Assembly: GCA_038503065.1 (NCBI GenBank)
Contig: JBCAMK010000002.1
Location: 3,038,001 to 3,102,000, forward strand
Length of the DNA: 64,000 nucleotides
Direction: 5' to 3'
Origin: Paragyromitra xinjiangensis
Lineage: Eukaryota > Ascomycota > Pezizomycetes > Pezizales > Discinaceae
Part shown: in pieces, positions 42,081-53,133 of the stretch
Numbering within the stretch: position 1 is the stretch's first letter
How the letters are laid out: each line of letters opens with the position of its first letter
The notes under the pieces: generated by a model
Databases searched by the model: none
What the model saw: only the letters and a program-made list of their open reading frames with translations
What the model was told of the DNA's origin: nothing
Program-made: the position numbers and the translations under genes

Positions 42081-42411
42081 GTCTCCCCCCACCCTTACGA
42101 CTTCATCTCCCTTGACAGTGCTCGGATTGTTGGAGGGACGTGCTATAGGCACAAAGCATGTGCTGGTGAAAGAAGAATGCACAGGGTAGTCTTGTCCTGT
42201 GAGAGAGGGCACTAGATCAGGGTATTAACACATAAACTGAAGAATAGCCGTAGAGGGCTGAGTTGGACCCAGTGGGAGGAATCGGGTAGTTAGTTGCGTT
42301 TTGTTTTTGTTTTCTGTTTGGTTTTCTCTATATGTATGCCATATCCAATTCAGATTTATGCAGTATGAAATATAAATATAAATAAAATAAATAAATAAAT
42401 AAATAAATAAC
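42081..42411 (+). mobile_element. LINE 3' end with TAAA-type tail, plus strand
   Basis: Non-coding sequence leading to GTATGCCATATCC and a tail of repeated AAAT units (42375-42411). It matches, in the opposite orientation, the 3' end of the LINE at 38834. With the zinc-knuckle fragment just before it and no ORF2 between, this is either an internally deleted LINE or another ORF1-only element. It is inserted into the minus-strand ORF1 that follows. Confidence 0.65.
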
Positions 42412-43230
42412 TGCATTGCGAATGAGAAGTGGGGTGATGTCATCAGGGATGGGTGGACAATTCCTGGTGATGATGAGGGTTCTGTTGCGTTTGGGAGGCA
42501 CTGTGGGTTGTTTGGGAGGCTTGGAGGCCTTGTTGGCAGGTCTGGAAGCCTTTTTAGAGGCAACCTGAGCCCAGGAGGTGGTAATTGGCGGGGGAGCAGC
42601 TGCTGGAGGTAGGGGGAGGTTGGCAGAAGTCAGAATGGTTGTGAGGGTCCGTTTCTGTTCAAGGTCTGCAACCTTGGAGGTGAGGGTAGCCACCTTTTCC
42701 ACTAGAGCTGAGTCGTTGTGGAAGGTAGGGGCTGGTGGTGGGGTGAGGATAGCTTTTTCAAGGTGTTTGACGTGTTTGGTGAGTGCTTTGATGAGCCTGT
42801 TCTGCTCATCCATCACTGCGAAGAGGGAAGGGTTGTAGTTTTTCCCAGTGCCAATGGCACCAAGGTGATCTAGATTGCTGTTGCTGTCATCCATCTGGAT
42901 GACTGGAGGTATGGTGGTGGAGAAGGTGAGGGGTCCCTCAGTGTCCGTCATGTCAGAGTCAGACTCTTGCAGCAGGACAGAGCCACTCTCTGTAGGCTCT
43001 GTGGCGGGCAGGGAGGCATAGTGAGGTAGGGGGACTGCTGGGCGAAGTGGCAGGGCTTGGGTAGGTGTTTGCTCTGGGTCCCCATGGAGCAGAGGCGAAA
43101 ATCGGGTGTTTGGGGGTGTTGTAGGGGCGCCAAAGGGCGTTTGGAGCGGGTTTTGAGGTGAGCTAGCCACAGAAGAGGGAGACCTGAAGCCTCTGCCTCT
43201 CCCTCTGCCTCTAGACGAAAAGGAAGACAT
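42412..43230 (-). pseudogene. LINE ORF1 N-terminal part, second family, interrupted
   Basis: Starts at an ATG (43230) with MSSFSSRGRGRGRGFRSPSS, an RG-rich N-terminus, then Pro-rich and acidic parts. A helical segment (DEQNRLIKALTKHVKHLEKA) and SWAQVASKKASRPA follow, the counterpart of TYAQAAQKP in the array ORF1. It stops making sense after PLLIRNAV, where the LINE 3' tail is inserted, so the zinc knuckles are missing. Unlike the array ORF1, this family has a normal AUG start. Confidence 0.75.
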
Positions 43231-43313
43231 GGAGGAGGGTCCTGAACCGACAGGAGGTGGGGGGGGTGGTTGCTGTGCCCTGGGGGGGAGGGGGTGGTAG
43301 AAGCAGGAAGTGT

Positions 43314-43626
43314 CAACAACTTCTGCAAATCTGCTTCGATCCGGACGAACGAGAGGGCGATCGAACGGGCGCGCTGAGGCGGTTCCAAAAAGCCCGGGGT
43401 CGAGCTAATCGGACGAAAACTGATGGAGTTATGAGAAAATGCAGAATCTCAAGATTTGGTGAGGTTTTTGTGAAGTGAGGGGTAAATAAGCGAATTCGAC
43501 AACAACTTTTGCAAATCCGGAGCAAACCAGACGTACAATAGCAGGATCGAATGGGGGCAGCGAGGCGAGTCCGAATAATCAAAAAGTAGAGCAATCGGAG
43601 TAAAACTGGTGGAGTTGTGACCAAAA
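43314..43626 (-). repeat. Two diverged direct repeats in the LINE leader
   Basis: Units of about 126 bp at 43314-43439 and 43500-43626, both beginning CAACAACTT and containing GCAAATC, GGATCGAA-like and TGGAGTT blocks. They sit upstream of the ORF1 start at 43230 on the minus strand, so they may be monomers of a repeated 5' UTR or promoter. Confidence 0.6.
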
Positions 43627-43665
43627 AGTCACTTTGGTGTTGTTGTTGTCGGTATTTATGTATGG

Positions 43666-44078
43666 TGTAACGGGGGTAGGCCTGGGTAGATAGGCTAGAT
43701 GTACGGCCGTTGCGAAATGGATATAGATCAGGTTCAGAATCCGATTCTTTCATGCAAACTACTCAAGAATCTTAAGGGCTCAACTATCGCATGAAGAACA
43801 GAGCAGCAGGGTGGAGCATTCGCGATGTATTTAACACCTGCGTTCCGCAGTCCTCGCTCTGCCGTGCTCTAGTGGGGGACTGGGTTTGACCCAGAGTCCC
43901 ATTGCCAAATGGACTGGTGTTCTACTCCGGAAGACCTTCTGTACTTCCGGGGGCTATGCTTCAAGAGCTGCCGCACCTCCACTAGCAATCTGACCACTCT
44001 AGACTCTATGAACCACCGGCATAGTTCTGCACACTGCAGTCCTACATGCACGGCGCAGTTCAGTCTAATCCGTATGTG
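43666..44078 (-). repeat. LTR of chromovirus B, truncated copy
   Basis: Begins TGTAACGGGGG and matches the first 413 bp of the LTR at 48159-48860 closely. It ends abruptly at ATGTGT, where a LINE 3' tail starts. It is related to LTR A (shared GGCCGTTGC and AATCTTAAGGGC blocks) but clearly a different family. Confidence 0.85.
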
Positions 44079-44257
44079 TATTTATTTTATTTTATTTATT
44101 TTTTATACGGCCCTGATACATAGTATATCGCCTCAACTACCACCGCTAAACCCTCCCCTTAATCCTAACATCAATGAAATTACAACAAAAAACAAAATGA
44201 AATAAAATAAAACAAAATAATAATAAAAAATAAAACAAATAATATAAAAATTTTTTT

Positions 44258-47200
44258 TTAAATGTCAAGCGCATCCATAAAAGAAAAACAATTCGCAATA
44301 TTTAAATCAATTTCAAAAAGAAAATCCCGTTTAATATCCCGTTGTCCAAAGAAAGAAGCTCGTTCGGTAACGTAGAGTGGGCATGATAGGATGCGGTGTT
44401 TGGAAGAATCTTCTTCTCCGCATTGGCAAATAATAGGGGGTTGTCCAGGTAGGTGATCAGCTTTGGAAAGTTCGTTTCTGACTTTCCAGATTCTTTTTGC
44501 ACGGTGTAGGGGCAATCGAGCTATTTTTGGATTTAATTGTTTGGTGTGAGGAAATGGTGGAATCCATTTTTGATGTAAGGTTTCGCGTGGTTGTATGGAT
44601 AACCAGTTTAATGTGGTTCGTGTCCATTGACATGGCGATGAATGGTAGGCTTCTTTGGCTAGGTTGTCTGCTATTTCGTTTCCTGTGATGCCTGTGTGTG
44701 ATGGGGTCCATTTGCCCATTACTTGGCATCCGATTGATTGTAAGGTTTGTATGCCAGTGAGGGTGTGCCAAAGATACTCTCTGTTGGCTGTGGTTGCGCA
44801 TCAGCAAAAAAAGTAATTGTCTTCCAGTGAGATTATGTCTTCAGGGCCTTCAGTGTCTTCCAGAAGGCCATATTGCATCTGAAGGACTGGAAGACAATTT
44901 TTCACTTTTGATATGTTATCATTCAGCCAAATCCGGGAACATATTTTTTGACTTCCAGTGAGATTTTGTCTTCAGGGTCTTCAGGGTCTTCCAGAAGGCC
45001 ATATTGTACCTGAAGGTCCGAAGACAAATATCTTTTTTTGCTGATACGCCTGTTAGTGCCAGTAGGGCATTTTGATTGTCTACGCATAGAAAAACTGGTG
45101 TGGGGTGCATGATGTGGTTGATGAGCAGATGAATGGCTTCTTGTATGCCATGGATTTCTGCGTCTTCGTTTTCGGCATGGTGTGCGATGTTGCAGCGATG
45201 TGAAAGGCTTTGTGTTTCAATGCCAAAGCGGATATGAATTAGATGAGCTGCTGCAGATACAGTTCCATCCTCGGCTTTAGAGCCATCGGAATATAGGAGC
45301 CAGGCATTTTCGAGTGTACCAATCCAAGTTTTATGTGCTTGGGCCGTCTCTTCTTTGGATTTGGAAGATATTATGATATTTTCGGATGGAAGGTAAATTG
45401 GTGAAGAAGGGGGGAGGAGATTTTCGAGCGGTGGGGAGTGTTGGAGCAATGGTGTGAGGAGTGAGGCGATGCGTTTGAGTCCAGTCCCTTGGTACTCTTG
45501 GGTTTGCGGTAGTAATTTGAGAAGACGGAGGAAAGCTGGCTTGTGAGGTCCAGTTTTTAGAATTCTGATGGCGTATTTCTGGGTGTACATGTCTAGCAAG
45601 AAGTCTAATGGGGGAAGGGAGGCTTCTGAAAGTAGTTTGTCAAGCTTGGTTCGTCGTGGGAGGCCTGTGATTAGCCTGGCGAGTGAATGATAAGCCGGTT
45701 TAATTTTTTCCAAGAGGTTGTGTTTGCCTGTCCACCAGAGGGGCAAGCCCCATAGGAAGTTGGGTATGGCTAGGGCATGGATGAGTTGGTGGAGGTTGTG
45801 TGGGGTGAGGTTGTGTGCTTTGGCCATAGTGCTGAGGCGTTGTGTAATCGCCCTGAGCCGGTTGGAAGCTTTGTCTATTTGGGGAAGGAAGGATAATTTG
45901 TCGTCGATGTGTATTCCAAGTGATTTGATTACTTGTGAGGGTAAGATTTCAAGGTTGATTGATGGTATGGAAAGTGGGGTGTCCAGTTTTCTGATCGTGG
46001 TCTTTGTGAGGAAGTGTATGAGCTCTGTTTTGGGAGGTGAATAATTGATATTTAAAAATTTGGCCCTGTTAATTTTTTCTGTGAATCTGCTTTGTAGAGT
46101 AAGATTGGCGAATTTGGTGCTGAAAGCTCCTTGCAGGAGGGTGTCATCATCTATATAGATGGAAGAGAATTGAAGATTTGAAGGGGAGGGTGCAGTGTCT
46201 AATGCCGCGCTGTAAATGGTGAATGTGATGGAAGAAATCGGTGAGCCTTGTGGGAGGCCTTGTGGGAATGGCTTGGGGTTTTCTTTTTGTTGATTAAATG
46301 AGAAGGAAATTGTGCGATTATTGTTGAATTCCTTGTACCAATTGGTAATCCAGTTGGGGAAGGTGTGGTGTTAGAAGATGTGGAGCATTTGTGAGTGAAT
46401 CACGCAGTTGAAGGCTCCTTCTATATTGGATGTGAGGAGGGATGGTCTAATTTCCCTGTTGCCGCTTTTGTTTTTGCTTCTGATGATTTTCCTGTCGAGC
46501 CATTCTTGAGCTGTGGTGAGTAGGTTGGCGAGGGGATCTATGGCGGAGATGGAAGTTCTAGCTCCTGTGTGTTGGGAGTTTATTGCGCCTGTGATTATTG
46601 CGTAGGATTCTAATTTTTTGGCTACGCATTTTTCCAGGAGTTTTCCTTAGCATGAGAGTAGCGAGATGGGATGGTAGGATTTGGGTGTGGAATAATCAGG
46701 TTTTGATGCTTTGGGAATTGGGGTGATGAGGGCGTGTTTCCAGCAGGTAGGCATAACTGAATGAAGTAGTGCCTGATTGAAGATTTTGGGTATGAGATTT
46801 GGATTAGCGAGGTGCGCTTGGATGATGATGGGATATGTTATGCCATCTGCGCCTGGGGCTGAGTTCTTGTTAGTTTTGGCGAGGAGTCTGCTGATGTGAT
46901 TTGATGTGATGTGTGGGAGTTCGTGTGTGATGTTTGTGTGTGGGGGTTGCAGCCATTGCGATGGTATGGGTTGTGGAGTGGAATTGTTGGGTGGGAAAAA
47001 GGCCTTTGTGAAAATTTGGCATTTGTCTCGGAATTCCGATTTGTTCTCAAGTGTGGGAATGTTGGTGGGGGGAGTGCGTCCTTTGGATTGTTTGATGGTT
47101 TTCCAGAGGGTGTTGGGATCGTTGGTGTTGAGTCTTTGTTGCCAATGGTGTTCTTTGGCGAGTTTGACTTCTCTTTGCCAATTTTTATGTAGTTTTTTGG

Positions 47201-48158
47201 CGATATGTTTGTTTTCTGGTGTGGGGTGTAATCTGCTGTATTTATTTGTGGCGTTGAGGGCCTTGCGCAGTTTGGTGAGTTCTTTTGTCCACCATGATTT
47301 GGATTTTTGGGAGGGTTTGGAGAGGAATTGCAGCTTCTGTTGCTTGTTGTAGCATGAGAGTTAGAGTTTCGCATGCCATTGTGGTTTGAATTTTAGTTGT
47401 GAGCGGCATGTTGTGTATTGGGTGATTTTGTATTATGTGGTGGAATTTATCCCAGTCTGCCCTGTGGATGTCTCTTTTGGGATGAATGTGGGTGTGTGCA
47501 TTTAATGTGAAGGTTGTGGTGATGGTTGCGTGATCTGATCCGTCTTTTAGGCCTGAGTCGCTTTCCCATAATTGGGCAAGGTGATCAATGCCTTTGGATA
47601 GTGTGAGGTCGATTATGGAGGAATTATTGCCGTTGCGGGGGAAGTGTGTGTAGGTTCCTGGGTGGTTGTGGAGGTGGTAATCTTGTTCTTCTAGCCAGGA
47701 GACTAGGAGATTGGATATGGGTCTGGTTCTGTCGATGGTTGGAAAGTGCAGGTGTGTTTTGGCGCCATACCACCAAGTGTGGTGGAGATTGAAGTCTCCA
47801 CAGATGAGGTGGTTGGGCAAGAAGGTATTGGTAGAAAGGTAGTTGTGTGATGATGGTAAGTGGTTTGCATAAATGTTGGTGATATCGATGGTTAAATTCA
47901 GGAGTTTGATTTGTACTGTTAAGCAGTTGTTAAAGTATGTTGATTTTTGGATTGGATTAAGGTGTGATTTGATGTATGTAACGCATTTGGGATTGGGTGA
48001 TAGAGGTGCGAAAAGTGTAAAATTTGGAATTTGAGGTGGTAGACCAGTTGGTAGGCACCAGGGGTCTTGTAGTAAGAGTGCTATTAGGTTTTTGTTCGAT
48101 GCGACGTGTTGGGTTACTGAATGAGTGGAGGCCATTCCTTTGGCACAGTTCAGTTGCT
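44258..48158 (-). pseudogene. LINE ORF2, E9, with frameshift, stops and MITE
   Basis: Endonuclease 48135-47290 (LLLQDPWCLP, CGDFNLHHTWWYG, SIIDLTLSKG, GSDHATITT), then a frameshift near 47290. RT follows (GADGITYPI, CWKHALITPIPKAS, GLPQGSPISS, YIDDDTLLQ) with stops near 46648 and 46373. RNase H is LLYSDGSKAEDG, DAEIHGIQEA, CVDNQNALLAL, then the MITE after LTG, then ATTANREYL, PSHTGITGNEIAD. The terminal finger is CQCGEEDSSKHRILSC, and the frame ends MDALDI. The insertion-free RNase H aligns without gaps to the array ORF2. Confidence 0.87.
44799..45046. mobile_element. MITE, 248 bp, inside LINE RNase H (inverted copy)
   Basis: Reverse complement of the MITE at 3886-4134, same terminal CATCAGCAAAAAAAG. 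Flanked by CG at 44797-44798 and 45047-45048. Removing it and one CG restores the RNase H frame (LTG-ATTANREY), so the ends are well supported. The same two internal modules are present. Confidence 0.85.
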
Positions 48159-48860
48159 TGTAACGGGGGTAGGCCTAGATAGATAGGCTAGGTGTACGGC
48201 CGTTGCGGAATGGATATAGATCAAGTTCAGAATCCGATTCTTTCGTGCAAGCTACTCAAGAATCTTAAGGGCTCAATTATCGCTGAAGAATAGAGCAGCA
48301 GGGTGGAGCATTCGCGATGTATTTAACACCTGCGTTCCGCAGTCCTCGCTCTGCCGTGCTCTAGTGGGGGACTGGGTTTGACCCGGAGTCCCATTGCCAA
48401 ATGGACTGGTGTTTTACTCCGGAAGACCTTCCGTACTTCCGGGGGCTATGCTTCAAGAGCTGCCGCACCTCCATTAGCAATCTGACCACTCTAGACTCTA
48501 TGAACCACCGGCATAGTCCTGCACACTGCAGTCCTACATGCACGGTGCAGTTCAGTCTAATCCGCATGTGTTTTACTAGTAGATAGCGCTGCCAGTGCGT
48601 TGCCTATCAGCTTCCGCTGATGCATACTGCACAGGTTGATTCAGAACTCTACCACTTCCTCGGAGTGGTAGATGCAGCCGTCTATGCGCTGCCAGCTCGT
48701 TAGCTGACGCACATGCGGTTCCTCTGCATCAACCAGATCAGTGGGACGCGGTAGCTCTCTGCATGTGGGAGCAACCCCACCGATGCAGGCTCCTACTGTC
48801 CCATCAGTCCGGCCCTATTCTACTACACATGCTAGAGACTGTAACGGCGTACCCGTTACA
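48159..48860 (-). repeat. Complete LTR of chromovirus B (702 bp)
   Basis: Starts TGTAACGGGGG and ends CCCGTTACA. Flanked on the left by LINE ORF2 and on the right by the pol of chromovirus A, with no 5-bp target duplication (TTGCT versus CTCCC). It carries the AATCTTAAGGGC block also seen in LTR A. As it abuts foreign sequence on both sides, it is a solo LTR in a rearranged site. Confidence 0.82.
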
Positions 48861-50813
48861 CTCCCATACTCGGAAAGCAGCCACTATGGCGCCCATTTCC
48901 TTGTCATGGATGTCATAGTTTATCTCAGCGGGGGAAAACTTCTTGGAGTAGAAGGCCACTGGGTGTAGCTTCCCATCCTCGCCATATTGAGATAACACTG
49001 CACCTTTCGCAAAGTCACTTGCATCAGTCTCTACAACTGTGCGCCTACTTGGGTGAAAATGAACTAGGACTGGCTCACTTGTGAACAGCTGCTTGAGTTC
49101 CTCAAAAGCCCTGTCACAAGCGGCAGTCCAGAACCACTTCTTGTCTTTCATCAGCAGATCCGTCAAGGGCTTGCAAACCCGACTGAAACCTGCTATGAAT
49201 CTCCTGTAGAAGTTGGCAAAGCCTAAGAAGGCCTGCACATCCTTCACAGTTCTTGGTACCAGCCACTCCCTGACAGCATTGACTTTCTCTTTGGACATAG
49301 AGATGCCATGCTCGGAGATGTTGTACCCCAAATATTCCACTTCTTTCAAATGAAAGAAGGACTTGTCAATGTGGGCATGGAGGTTGGCTTCTCTCAACCT
49401 TCCTAACACCTTCTTGACGAGGAACTGGTGTCCTTCCATGTTCTCAGAGTATATGAGTATATCATCTAAGTATACTATGACTCCGAGATCTAGGAGGTCA
49501 TGCAGAACCTCATTGATCATAGCCTGGAATGAGGAGGGTGCATTGCACAGACCAAATGGCATGACATTGTACTCAAAAAAGCCATATCTAGTCCGGAAAG
49601 CTGTCTTCCACTCATCCCCTTTGGCAATCCTTAGCAGGTTGAAACCATCCTTCAAGTCTATCTTGGTAAAGACCCTGGCGGTAGTCAACCTGTCTCTCAG
49701 TTCTGACATCAGCGGAAGTGGGTACTTGTCCTTGATTGTGATCTTCTTCAAGCCGCGGTAATCCACACAAATGCGGAGGGTACCATTTGGCTTGGGCACA
49801 AACAGGATAGGAGCGGCAGTGGGGGAATTGGACCTGGAGATCTTTCCGGAGGGTAGTGCTTTGTTCAGAAACTCCCGGAGGGCCTTCAGCTCACTCTCAG
49901 AGCATGGATAAAGGGGCCCAAAAGGTGGTTTCATTCCGGGCTGCAATCTGATATGGTGGTCAAATGCACTATGCTCCGGCAGCTTTGAGCTCTTCTCATT
50001 GCTGAACACATCTGCCCATTCCCGGTACTCCGGCGGTAACCTCAATCCCACATCTCCACCCTGCTCATCATGCCACACTGCTGATCCAATCTGATGTACA
50101 TTGGCCCTATCTTCAGCCAACATCTCCCAGTCTTCACACACTTCAATCCTGACATCGGCGGGAATGCAATGCTTCTTGCAATAGTCACTCCTCCACCTGA
50201 CATGGCCAGTATGCCAATCAAAGTCTGGGTTGTGCTTCTGAGCCCATGAGATGGGAAGATATCCGGAGATGCCTTCTTCTAAAGGTCCCACCTCCCACCG
50301 GATCAACTCCTCATGTTTACCCATGACCATGTCGAGGGTGGCAGTAAAATTCTCGCCAGCTCCCATCATGAGGTCACCTTGGGCATCAAACATCTGAATA
50401 GGAGAATCTCAGCGCTCCACAGGTATCTTCTCCTTCTTCACAAACTCTTCGCTGAGGATAGGCCCGGTGCATCCAGTGTCAAACAGGAACCTTCCATGGC
50501 ACCTGCTGATGTGGTTCCGCGCCTTCCAGTTCAACTCAGCCTTCAGGATGGGTTTCTGCCCATGGATGGGTTCTGGCGGGGGTTCTTCCATTCTTCTCTT
50601 CGTTGGTGGGTGGTCTTCATGGCTGGGACTTCTCTGGTGCTTTGCCACTGACCTCTGGGGTCTGGTCTTACTTATGCCGCCTTGAAATGGAGTGTAGCCT
50701 GTAGACATGGTAGCAGAGGTATCTTTCCGTTCGCCAGGTGTCAATGATCGATTAGCGATGGCTATATCTGTGTCTGGGTATAGCTTGGGAGAACTGGCAT
50801 ATTTGACCAGCAA
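48861..50813 (-). pseudogene. Chromovirus pol (protease, RT, RNase H start), truncated
   Basis: Protease with the active-site FLFDTGCTGPILSEEF (about 50500-50460). A TGA at 50409 follows (VER then stop then DSPIQM). The RT then has SPTAAPILFVPKPNGTLR, VDYRGLKKITIKDKYPLP, MPFGLCNAPSSFQ, and the catalytic VIVYLDDILIYS. The RNase H start is VETDASDFAKGAVLSQ and FYSKKFSPAEINYDIHDKE. It breaks off after AAFRVWE at the LTR B boundary; the few codons beyond are LTR sequence. Standard order for a Ty3/gypsy element. Confidence 0.88.
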
Positions 50814-50896
50814 ATTTCGGGATATTATCCCTCCTCAGTACCAGTAGGAGCAATAGGGTCCTGCCCAACGAAATATATTTCTAAAGAATGACTAGG

Positions 50897-53093
50897 CTAG
50901 ATGATTTCAGGTCCACTGTCATCATCTACTGCCGTAAATACACCAGTCTCTTGTTTGAGACTGCCAGAACTCTGTCCTGATCTAGATACAGTGGCTACTT
51001 TTCCCTTCTTAGATTCCGGAGGATTACTGGCCTCTAGCTCAGTTCCTCTCTTCCTCTTTCTTACTGCCACAACTCTAACAGTTACCGGATCAGTAGTCCA
51101 ACACTTAAACCATGCATGTCCACCCTTTCCGCATTTTAGGCACTTGTCTGCCTTCTTTCTATCGGAAAGGATACCCTCGGGTATTCCTATCAAGGGGTGG
51201 TTAGCATGTGGTGTCTTATCAAGGGAGGTTGGACTCTGCCATACCTTTTAGCTCCACAGCTTTATCTTTTTTCTCCTGCGGTGGGTTACTACCCCCAGGA
51301 GTGGACTTGTTCCCAGGGGTGGCAGTGGTACTCTGACCTTTGCCTCTACCTCTGGATCTCTTCTTCTTCTTCTCACCTCCTTCTCCTGTTGCCCTGGACT
51401 CCAGGGCTCTGACCTTCCTATGTCTTTCCAGGACATGTCCCATGTGGCGGATCATCTGTATCCTCTCATGAAGGGACTGAGGTTTGACTGCAACCTTAGC
51501 CCAGTCCAGAGCCAGTTCAGCGGTGAGGCCTTGGGATATTTTATCATCCACAACCTCGCCAGCATAACCGGTTTTCCACATGAGTTGGACTATCTGGTCC
51601 AGGAAAGCATCAATTCTGGCGGTCTGGGAGAGTTTATCCCACTTAGCTACCGCCTCTTCTCTGGTGACTCTATCACCAAAGGATGATCGGAAGGAATTGG
51701 AAAAGGTAACCCAATGGTTCCAGTGAGGGTCAAGCTGAACAGGTTGTCCTGCAGCTCTATCGGCAGCACCTTGGTCTATGAGGTTATGGTAGGCCTCATA
51801 CCAGCTGACTGCTGCATGTCCTTCGAGAAGGTTACCAGTGTAGCGGATCTTGATTGATTCCTGCTGAAAACTGGATGCTTCAATAGTGAAGACATTTTCG
51901 CATTGCCGGAGGAATCGGTCCACATCAGTAGCTTCTCCCTTGAACTTGCTGGGTTGAGGTGCCTTGGGTTCTCATCCCCTGAGGCTCCCAGTAGAGGTGG
52001 GACCGGTGCCACTGCTGAAAACTGTAGCCATCATCTCCAACATCTTCTTTTCTGCTTTCCACTGCTTCTTGCGGAAATACTTCTTCCACTCCTTCGGATC
52101 CCTATCTTCCCCTCCTTCACTACTGCTGCTGCTACTATCACCGGGGTCTCCTCCTCCTCCTACTCCTATATTTCCATCACCTCCTCCTGCTCCTCCTCCC
52201 TGGTTTTCGTTTCCCTGCCCTTGCTGTTCACTAGTTTCTCTTCCTGTTCTTCCTCCACTACTTTCTCCTTTTTCCTTCCTTTCTTCAGAGGGCCTTGGGT
52301 ATGTTCCTCTCGGTAGCCATGAGCTACCACTATCGAGGGGTGGTGGTGTATAACCATTGCCGGGCGCAAGGGACCAAGGTCCATAAGAAAATGGACCTCT
52401 AGGTGTCTGCGGAGGTATTGGAGTAGAGGATGAGCCTGAGGGCGCGAAACTAACTGCTGGTTTTTGAACTGTGGGGGGTAACGATGGGGGGTCTGCTTTA
52501 TTGGTAGGTGTGGTAGGTAGGGTGATTGGGAAGGTATCTGAGAGAAAGACACTACTGGATCTTTCTCTTCCTGCCGCTGGTTTCAGGGGTGCGGTGATAT
52601 GTAGGCGGCCTTCTGTAATGGCCTGCTGTAGTGCTCTGATGTAGTCAGGGATTCCAACTGCTTCGGGGGGGTCTATATCCACGGGATCAGTTGCGAGGTC
52701 ATCTTTGTCCGTCAGCAACTGTTGTAGATGCTGCTGGAGGTTGAGGACTTTCCGGTCCAAATACTCGGCAGCTTCCTGCAACAAGGTATTCTCCACTTCT
52801 TGCCGTTCCTGTAGCATTCTCATGGTCTGTGTGGTATCCCCAACCGATAGGTTGATCTGGGACATGAGATGGTCTTGAAATGCGTCGAAGAAATCAGCTA
52901 TGGTGACTTTTGATGTGTCTGTCCATGGAGTGGAGATGCCTGGGATATGTCTTTGGATAGTGGATTTTGGACGGTGGACTAGTTGGGTCATGTTTGTCTC
53001 TCCTACTGCTAGTTCCTTCTTCTCCCATGTAATTTGAAGGGGAAGCACCGGCGCATTGATCGCCGGGGTTTCAGATCTGCGGGAGGATCTCAT
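50897..53093 (-). pseudogene. Chromovirus gag, with nonsense codon and frameshift
   Basis: The start MRSSRRSETPAINAPV at 53093 is just inside the element. The N-terminal part is long, with a glutamine/leucine-rich helix (NLQQHLQQLLTDKDD) and a Gly/Ser/acidic linker. In-frame TGA at 51972 (SLRG then stop then EPKAPQ) fits CGA to TGA. The capsid part follows (DRFLRQCENVFTIEA, WYEAYHNLID, FRSSFGDRVTREEA). The frame then ends at 51219, and a zinc knuckle CLKCGKGGHAWFKC is found in another frame at 51193-50897. Confidence 0.85.
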
Positions 53094-53119
53094 GATGGGT
53101 GATCTCAAGGTGACTGAGT

Positions 53120-53133
53120 CCTTAAGATTATAC
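53120..53133 (-). promoter_or_regulatory. Primer-binding region complementary to the LTR (self-priming type)
   Basis: Directly inside the LTR the element strand reads GT then ATAATCTTAAGG. This is the exact complement of CCTTAAGATTAT within the LTR (53243-53254, element sense). No match to a tRNA 3' end (no TGG start) is seen. Self-complementary priming by the 5' end of the transcript is established for Tf1/sushi elements. Confidence 0.65.

Larger units (their letters stand above)
44079..48158 (-). mobile_element. Decayed Tad-like LINE (E9) without ORF1
   Basis: The 3' tail at 44079-44112 is A/T-rich (TAAAATAAA types on the element strand). The left end of homology is exactly at the ORF2 start, cut at the sequence for KQLNCAKG by the boundary of LTR B at 48159. 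It contains the second MITE copy (44799-45046). The flanking LTR B pieces do not form an ordinary target duplication. It is a distant relative of the array family. Confidence 0.85.

Noticed and set aside
51972..51974. Programmed readthrough of TGA in gag
   Set aside because: The stop lies within gag between linker and capsid, not at a gag-pol boundary, and other stops and a shift follow; decay is likelier.
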